The notes under the pieces: generated by a model
The model's database searches: none
Seen by the model: the letters and a program-made list of their open reading frames with translations, nothing else
What the model was told of the DNA's origin: nothing
Shown here: positions 55,956 to 64,000 of the stretch, piece after piece
How the letters are laid out: every line of letters starts with the position of its first letter
Numbering within the stretch: position 1 is the first letter of the stretch
Program-made: the position numbers and the translations under genes
Source: Andrena cerasifolii
Taxonomy: Eukaryota; Arthropoda; Insecta; Hymenoptera; Andrenidae
DNA length: 64,000 bases
Reading direction: 5' to 3'
Assembly (NCBI RefSeq): GCF_050908995.1
Contig: NC_135126.1
Span: 11,718,001 to 11,782,000, forward strand

Positions 55956-58900
55956 CTGGGAGGACGCGACAAATTCAGTTGTTTTTGACTAAAGCTACAG
56001 GAATAAATTAATCCCCTTTAATGGACTCTTGAAACTTGATCCTATTGACGTATAAATCCCATCGTGCACATCACCTGCTACGACCACGACCACCTCCCAC
56101 ATTTCCTCCCCGATTTCCCTTTAATTTGTATTAACGGTTCACAGGGCCGATAGAAAACGAGGCACCATTGAAATTCCCTCTACTCCAGATTCCTTCCAGG
56201 CTACACCCGATAAAGAACGTAAGTCTCTGGAGGACGATTCGCCTATCTACGCGCGGTAGATAAATTCCTCAACGATCATCAAACGGTTTCTTTCACTTGC
56301 GTTCATTCTCGTCCCCGCTCAGCTGTATTTCCCTTATTTTGCTCTTGTTCGACGATATTAGCATCCCCCGGTTGAAAGGATACCGGAAGAACGTCGAGCC
56401 GGAGCGTAATATACTTGCTCGCCGCCTTTTCCGAATGCACGTCGCCGAGGGTGAGGGGTGGTAAGAAGGGAGGGAGAAAAAGGTGGGGGCGTTAACGGAA
56501 TGGAGAACGGGAGGGATAGCGCGACAGGGTCGTACCAGGAAATTTCACGGAGTGGCGCAATAACGTTTCTTATGCCACGTTTCCGGAGTGGCGTGCTGCT
56601 GGGGGTGGGCAGCTTGCAAATACTCACCGCGCGCGAGAGGAAGAATGAGAGCGCAATAGAGAGAGGGTGAAAATAGCAGGGAAAAGGGAGGAGATGCAGT
56701 CACTCTCTGGCATGCAATTAGGAGCTAGGCATCGCCATAGAAAGGATCCTTCCTCTCTTTCAACGTTCCTGCTCTAGGATCATCTTTCTCTTTCCACCCC
56801 AACCCCCGCAACCCCTGCTCCGAGTTCCATCTGCCTTTCCCTATCTTTCTCCTGCAACCGTTCGCGTTCGATTACACGCATATACACAGATTCCCCGCCA
56901 CCCGCGCTTTTCTATAATTCACGCCAGTGTCTCTGGATGCACACCCACGCACATGGCACGCGTAACGACCATAGAAAATATCGACGAGCTGTGGCTCGGA
57001 AACTGGACCACCCTCTCAGCGTCTGAATAGGAAAACAGAGTACAAGATCTAAAATCACCATTGCGTCCACTCGACAAAGGATCGATTGTGTTTGTCACGA
57101 AGGCTTCTAACCAAATGACGCTGGGATCGTTTCGTTCGTAACGCGAGTACCAAGTGTCCAAAAGGGACGTTGATTCCGGGAAATTTCATTTTCACGGACG
57201 AGGCGATTTATGACAGAAATTTTTGAGATTGGGCTTATCCGCGGCCGAAACGGGAGCGGGTATAATAGTGGAGTGCGCGAAAACAGAAAGCAAAAAAGAG
57301 GGGTTTGAAACATTGCTGCCGCGAACGGGCGAATGGGGTGAGGCAGATAGTGCCATTCAGTGCTACCAACGGATGATTCCCGCGGGAACGGGAGGGTAAA
57401 CACTAACGCCAATCCAGTTCCCTACTCTATTTCTCTCCCTCTCTCCCGCCCTCCACTTTCTGCCTATCTGTTTCTCGTTTTTTATTCGTTTTTCTGGTTC
57501 TGGCAGCCTCCCACCACGCGACGACGCGTAATAACGATAATAAATCGTGTCTGAGTGATTTAAGGGTTCATTTAGCCGGTGAAACTTTCACGAGAGCTCC
57601 GGGGGTTGGGGGCGAGGCTGGGGATCACTGCCGGCAGATTATAGAGAATAAGTCATCTCCGCTCTTGTCAATTCGCGAATTAGTGACACCGACATCCGCA
57701 GCGTGACGATTCCTCGCAAATTGCGGCCGCCCCGCCTGGTAGAGTTGAGAACTTCCAACGCGCCTGTAGACTGTAGAGAAGCGTCGTCCAGGCATGGCTG
57801 GTGCAGGCTGCTCTTTCGCTTTCAGCCAAGTAACTTTCAATGGCTGGCGGATTATTTCACTCGCTTCGTGCGATTTATACGGAAAACAATGGCCACGATG
57901 GAGCTGCTAATAACAAAAGAGCCTGGCAAACGCTATCAGATTATAAAGTATCGATCACTCGGCCGGCTGTCGAGGCGAAAGTAAAACGAATCTTTCGAAC
58001 AATAGCGAAACGAAATGAATAACGTTCGAGAGCGGCCAATAAAATGCTATCGGTATCGGGAACACTCCGACGAAGGTAGCAGTTCATCGATATAAGACAC
58101 GGGGCCGCTCTATTACCGGAAATTACCAAAAGCCATGCACGTACGCGCTCTGCCAGGTCGGGTACGTGTGGCCAGCGAGCAGAAGCTACTCTTCGGAACG
58201 AGTTTCCTATTCCTGGTTCTCGTGCTCCCCTGGGTTACTCGATTCGAGCAAGCGCGAAAACAATGGCTTTAATCTCGGCCGGTCACAATACCCGACTTGC
58301 TGGTATTTCCTAGCCGATAAAGCGCCACCGTCCATCCTGGTCTTCCAGCCTCCCGGTATCGAGAAGGACCTCGAGAACAGAGAGCTCTGGCCACTCGCCG
58401 CAAGACTCCATTCAACGCTTCGCGATTCTCATCCTCTCCCCCCTTAAATGGTGTCAATTAATCACGGATGGCTCGGCCCGGCTTCTGCACTTTTCAATTC
58501 GATCTCCGATCTAGCCCCTCTCGAGTTCAATCTCACCCGAGAGCGGATACACGCGGCTTTATCTCCCCTCTCTTATTTACCGTGTCTCTGGCTAATAAAC
58601 GAATCGATCGATCCACGGAGTACGTGCGAAAGGGGGACGCAAGCCGAGGGGACAATTTTGTTGCGCCTGATTTTCTGTTCCCTACGCTTCCTTGCGTGTG
58701 CGAAGCGGACGGATCCGGAGCCCTGGCCGACGGTGAAAGAGGAAGGAAAAGGCGGAGGCACGTCTCCCGGTATCTTTACGACCTCCCAGGGACATAAAGT
58801 GGTGTTATCCCTCTGTAGCTGGTTCTCTAGTAAAGATGGTACACGCACACGCTCGAGCGTGACAGCCCCGTACACCGGCGAGCGACACGTGTAACCGCGT

Positions 58901-61900
58901 CACACGGACGCGACACGACCCTCTCTGCCAGTTAGTCTCGGGCCGAGATGCTAGGATAGCGATAGGACATCAGCCTTTAAGCATCACCCTTGAACCGGTG
59001 GACGGTACAAACCTCAATATTGTCGGAAGAAAGGAGGATAAGCCGGTGTCCTGGCTACAATGGGACCCCTCCCTCCTCGATGTAGGTGTCGAAATTGTTG
59101 AATCTATGGAACGCCGAGCTACCAGCTTCTGGGAGGGAGAGGGATTATTTAGCGGGGCACGGTGAAAATTCATGAGCGTCTTTTGTTCCGCGAGCAGACA
59201 CTCGTTTCCGAATGACGCGCGGGTGAATTGTTTCTGTTCGCGGACGATGTGCCCCGATATGCATATGCATATGCATGCCTGCGTACACGAGGAGCCGTCC
59301 ATTCAACGGCGTAACAGGTGTACTCCTTCCCCTCTGCAAGATACGACCCTCTTCTCCGGTCAATCTAACAGAGATATTAGCGTGGATGTACGATGTTCAA
59401 ACACTGTTGCATAATCTGTTGCTAACGGCCTCTTCAGGAAAGACATCTCTGTGATTCCAGACTGGGTGCTTCGGCTAGCTTCGCACCACCGGCCATCCGC
59501 TCCCGCGCATCTCCTCTGGACCAGGCCTAAGGGATGAAAGCCCACGCACCTCTGGCTACAACCGGGCATTTGTTGACCTTAAAACTTTTACACGCATGGA
59601 ATGCAACAGTCGGGGGGTGTTTTATACGTCTGACAGCTGTCGGTTACAGCGCTCCTATCATCCAGTTTGTATTATAGGCCGCCATAAAGTTACACTGTCG
59701 ATCGATTTCGCCCTCGCCGTTACCCGTGAACGAATCGTAAAATAAAATCCACAAAGCAGCATTGCTTCCCCGGAATTTTTGCGAAACGCGGCTGGAGTCG
59801 TTCGCGCCCAGAATGTCACCGTGAAAGGAGCCGTTCGTTCGTTTTCTCATTCTCCTTATCAGCTACGCGCATTTTCCTCCTGTCTCGCCTCCTGCTCGAC
59901 TTCTCCCTTTTCCTTCGCGTCCCACCCACGTACTTGACATGCGAGGTAGAAGGAGGTAAGAATCGTCCGTCTAGGTGTTCCACGTCTCTCGGGTGAGATA
60001 AGATCCGTGAAAAAAAAAAGGAGAGGCGAGGAAGCGGCGAAGAGAGACGAAAGGGAAAAAGGTCGCGAGGCATTGCCGGGCAAACCTCGCGATGGAAATT
60101 GAATTTCCAGGTCGAAAGTTCTCGGGAGACTCCCTCTGTGTTACTTGGCCCGCCGTAGCGCAACGTGAAGAGGTTTCTGTAAACCATCGGGACGTCGCCG
60201 TCGGGACAAAGTCTCGACCAGTTGATAGAGGCGTGCTGCGAGTCTTGACTTCCAAACGGTCGAAATTAGTATCGTCGGCGTAGGAGGAAGATCAATTTGC
60301 CCTGGTAACACGACCAATCTCATTACGGCTCTCGCGGAGCTGCGAATGCCCGGGTTAATTTTTCTTCGTGAGCCCGTTTTCCCAACGGCGGCAATACGTT
60401 AAATTTCTGTATTACACGGGCGGACACGCGCTGGCGCCGCTTTACCGTGCACCGTTACCTTAAACCACCTTTTCCCTGCAATTTTCTTCCGCGAACGGCT
60501 TCGTAGTTAACGGCTCGCAAACTCTTGCCACGACGTGGGTAGATTTAACGGGTAAATTACACGATACCAGGGCCGCGATACGTAATTACAGACGCGTTAA
60601 AACAAATATTTCACTTGCCCCGACTTGGCCTTCCACGCACCAGATTTATTTCCCAGCCCTCGCCCGCCCCGGCGGGAGATAAATGCAATCTTTGCGAGCC
60701 GAAGCGCTTCCTTCCGCTCGTCCTCCTTGAATATTTAAACTAAATCTATCGAGTTCACGGTCTACGCCCCCGCGTATTTCATCGACTTTCGTAAATCATT
60801 GCTAAGGCTATTGATTTTGATAGGAGCGCGCTAACTTCATAAATCCAGCGCCAGAGATTAGTTGCTGCCTGAGCGAGAGAGGCGGCAGAGAGAATTTCTA
60901 GAGCGGCCGCAGTATCAGAATTCGTGTCCCTTTCGGAATCCTTATGGGGTCGTTATCGAAGGGAGCGACGCTCAAAGCGGGTGACTTTCTGGTCAATAGC
61001 AGTTAGTGCCGCACGTGAGAGCGACACGTAAATATTGATTACAGGCAGTCCTTGGCAAAAGCGTCCCGAATAAACTCGACTATGCATTGCCGACATGTAC
61101 GTCAGGCCAGTAACATAACGAAACCGGAATTACGCTGGGAATATGTAAATGAGTGACAGACAGGAAAGTATGTAGCGTTTACCGTCACAATTTTTGCAAA
61201 CAGAAACGCCTGTGAATAGGTCAAAAGATTTGTATAAATCCTTCGATAAAAATCTTGAATGTTACACAAGATATGGAAGAAAACCGTAGCATTTATACGA
61301 TCATTAAATAATACTGTCTGATTTGATTAAACAGTACAGAAAGAGGGTTACCATTTCCTAGGTAACCTTAACATTTTTCTTTCCCCCCCTAACTGATCTT
61401 CTTCAACATCTGGACACGCCCTTCATCGACCGTCCCTTTCGCGAATTAAGCTCGGGATGAGGTGGTATCTGAAGGCAGTAAGGGTGAGAAAGTCAAGGGC
61501 AAGGGCGTGGGCGTAAAACGAAGTAAGAAAGCCCGGATGTACGAGGGTTGGAACTGGAACACGGTTTGCTGCTCGTCCAGAGAACGAAGAAATAGGAATG
61601 AATCTTTCGTTGCAGTTATTGCATTGCCTACCACGTGCCACCATGAATTATATTGTAGGAGAATTCTGCAAGCTACACGGAGCGCCTGGAAGATCTGCAC
61701 GTTGTATCCCCTTTCTCGTGTTTTTCTTGAACAATAGAGAGACTTAACCTAGGATTAAATTTCGGCTAAAGCGATATTCGAGAGTGACTAACTATGTCGA
61801 CCTGCTCGCAAGAGGGTGTAAAGTAAGGTCGAGCAGAGGGTGTTGGCGTTTTACCTGCTGCTTCCACCCCTTTCTCCAAGGGGAAAGGGCTTCCACCGAC

Positions 61901-64000
61901 GTCTCGCTAAAGAAATAAGCCTCTAAATTTTACGAATTCCGTGAAGCAGACTCTCGTAAAGGTCACCATAAATTTACCCCTTCAACCCCTAGCCATGCCA
62001 GAGAGCCGCGTTACATAATCAGCTTCGGAACCCTAGTTAGCTATAAACGAACAAAAATGTCGAATAATCGCACCTGAGTCTGATGAATGTACAATTCCGA
62101 TACGTGCAGGGAAAGATTCTCAAAGAAAACGCCCGATGGAATCGTAAAATGAAACTTTGCCTGTCCACTACTCGCCAGGGCCCAGGAATGTTCTGTCCGA
62201 GTCAGGATCGATGGAAACTTCAGCAATTACAATGTCGAAAACTTAGTTAACATTGCGGGGACCACGCGTATTTTTAATAAAGAAACCGAGAAACTTCGCG
62301 CAAAGGGTCGCTTGCTATTCTTAAGAAAGTCGAAGTTAAAAGCTAACAAGAAATTGTTACCCCAACGTTCGAGATGTTAAAAACGCGAGGCGAGTCGAGA
62401 TCGTTCCTTAAATTCCGTCGATTCGTTGAAACCGCTAAGCTCGGAGAACAGCGAAGAAGAGACTCTAGAAAGGGGCTCACGAACTTTATAGTTTCCTCTT
62501 AATTAGAACACAGTACCCGGATGTACAGCACAAGGATCTTCTCCTTCGTGACCCGCATACGCCGTTCGAAAATTTCCCCGTGGACTTACCGACGAGCCTG
62601 GGATCACGTGTGATCGAACGACGTAATGTTCAGCAAGGAAAACGAGTCATGGACGTAATAGATTTAAGCACGAGATTTTTGTTTCCGTCGACGACGTTCG
62701 GGAAAAATCGGATGTCAGGACGCGAATGTAATTCGCTCCGTTCTCGCTCCGGGGGTGAGTTGATGTCTTAATTGGATTATGGGAAGTCCATTTACCGACG
62801 GTGCGTGCCCCGGGACAGAAAAAATACGACGAAAAAAGAAAGAAACGGATGAAAAGGGGAATTCCATCTGTCGAACTTATAAACGATCGCCCCCTCGTCC
62901 CGATTTCATTTCACGACCCGCCGCACGCCTAGACGTTTCTTCTGCCTCCACCCCCCGATCATAATTGTCATAACTTCCTGCATTTTCTCGCCCTTTTATA
63001 TCGCCGCTCGTCCATCTTTGCGTTCCCACTCTTCCCGTTGCACGCGAAAGAAAGTAGAAACGATCCTCCATCGGCGGGACCGCCGCGGCGGAAGACATTA
63101 GACATAAATAACTGGGACGCGTCAAAAACTGATGAAATATTTCCCAAGAAGCGATATTAGCACGAACGGCTGCGGCAATAATTCTCGATCGGCGATCCAG
63201 AATCTGAACGCCAACGCGAGTGAGTTACCGAGGCGGCTTCGGATCTGTACGCGCAGACTTAACTGGATAATATAATTTACATACGTTTAGTAGAACTTTT
63301 TCCCCCATTTTTTCCACGAGTTTTATTAGCCGGTTAAATTTCTACCTCCGGTTGTGAAAGTTTCATGAAAATCCTCGTACTCTGTTCCTCCCGCCTCGCT
63401 TAGCGCGACTATAGGCACGGCTGGGGAAATTCGATGCACCCCCGCTCGATTACCTCTCGAAGGGCGGCCGGATGAGATTTTCGACGAACGCCGAAAGCCG
63501 AAAGTTGAACGGAGAAATTGTGTAGACGGCCACCGGCCGCCGCTTGCGAGGGATAGGGTAACGAATTTCAGGAAACATTAGAGCTCCCTTCGTGGCGGGG
63601 CGAATGGTCCGTCCGGCAAGGGGGCGATGCCGGGTTAAGGTCAGACCAAGCGGCCGATTCAGGATCGTCTTGCCTTGTAACCGATCGTAAGAGGGGGAGC
63701 TCGCGAAGATGTCGCCGAAGGAGAGAGCAAGGGAAACAGAAGGGAACAGAAAGAGAAGGGGGAGAGCGAGAGAGCGGAGAGTATTGACGTTGTGCCGCTT
63801 TTAAATATTGCATCCAAGTCACGTTCAGGACCGTATCCTCTCCGCCCCCAACCCTGAGCCCGGTGCTACCCCACCCCAACAACCTCGAGTCACCCCCTAC
63901 CCCTTTTTCCAACCCCACCAGCCAAGCGGCTGGGCCGAACGTCGCATAACTACCGCAAGGTTTCCAGGGAGACAAAGGAAAAGCCTGGAGGAAAGAAGAA
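55956..64000. other. GC-rich non-coding stretch, no gene seen
   Basis: About 8 kb with no recognised gene, RNA or mobile element. Small features are an ATGCAT-repeat palindrome at about 59261-59276 and an A run near 60010-60018. Open frames reach about 150 codons but are Arg/Ser/Pro-rich and overlapping. Short exons cannot be excluded. Confidence 0.4.

Noticed and set aside
1..64000. CRISPR array, prophage or bacterial operon
   Set aside because: No regularly spaced repeats, no tightly packed co-directional ORFs; all signs are of an insect nuclear genome.
1..64000. tRNA or rRNA genes
   Set aside because: I looked for tRNA B-box-like GGTTCRANNCC in context and for rRNA-like conserved stretches and found none that fold convincingly by eye; a covariance-model scan would settle this.

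Overview
The window is eukaryotic nuclear DNA, most likely from an insect and probably a hymenopteran (ant, bee or wasp). The reasons are two clan-3 (CYP6/CYP9-like) cytochrome P450 genes, insect-type DNA transposons and LINE fragments, AATAAA poly(A) signals, and long GC-rich, CpG-rich gene-poor stretches broken by short AT-rich islands. Nothing in it looks bacterial: there are no operons and no Shine-Dalgarno pattern. The species cannot be named from the sequence alone.

Genes are few. Two intact, intronless P450 genes lie in tandem on the + strand (47704-49212 and 52256-53764). Each encodes 502 residues with every canonical P450 motif at the same residue number. They are followed by related non-coding sequence (51550-51643 and 54122-54222), so the duplicated unit was larger than the coding region. 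The first copy has Ala instead of Thr at the I-helix oxygen-activation position. One more likely coding exon lies on the - strand at about 30298-30604 (splice donor GTAAGT); I do not recognise its protein. A promoter-like cluster (E-box, CCAAT box, CRE) sits at 13554-13598 with no visible gene beside it.

Almost all other readable structure is mobile-element debris, and it accounts for nearly all the AT-rich islands. Four short elements (7091-7994, 19964-20503, 35945-36892, 55097-55950) end in the heptamer CACAGTG or a close variant and sit between 5-bp CG-rich target duplications, the signature of Transib transposons, the relatives of the RAG1 recombinase. The first still carries a piece of transposase-like coding sequence. 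Two foldback elements (1261-1905, 25724-26165) share ATTCCACG ends and 6-bp target duplications, and a truncated relative of the second lies at about 17680-17914. Two piggyBac-type MITEs carry TTAA duplications (3737-4029, 50106-50416). A 746-bp near-palindrome lies at 29190-29935, a second foldback at 40945-41390, and a nested pair of inverted-repeat elements at 42621-43312. Two decayed pogo/Tigger-like remnants keep traces of a C-terminal Cys-rich finger (42233-42363 and 46859-47302); the second belongs to an element ending about 270 bp upstream of the first P450 start codon. Two LINE fragments remain: R1-like at 17161-17553 and Jockey/CR1-like at 40033-40700.

The rest (1-1254, 1912-3732, 4034-7085, 8000-17160, most of 18106-35939, 36898-40030, 43313-46750, 55956-64000) is GC-rich intergenic or intronic sequence. 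Its many open frames come from base composition, not from genes. Exons shorter than about 150 bp could be hidden there.
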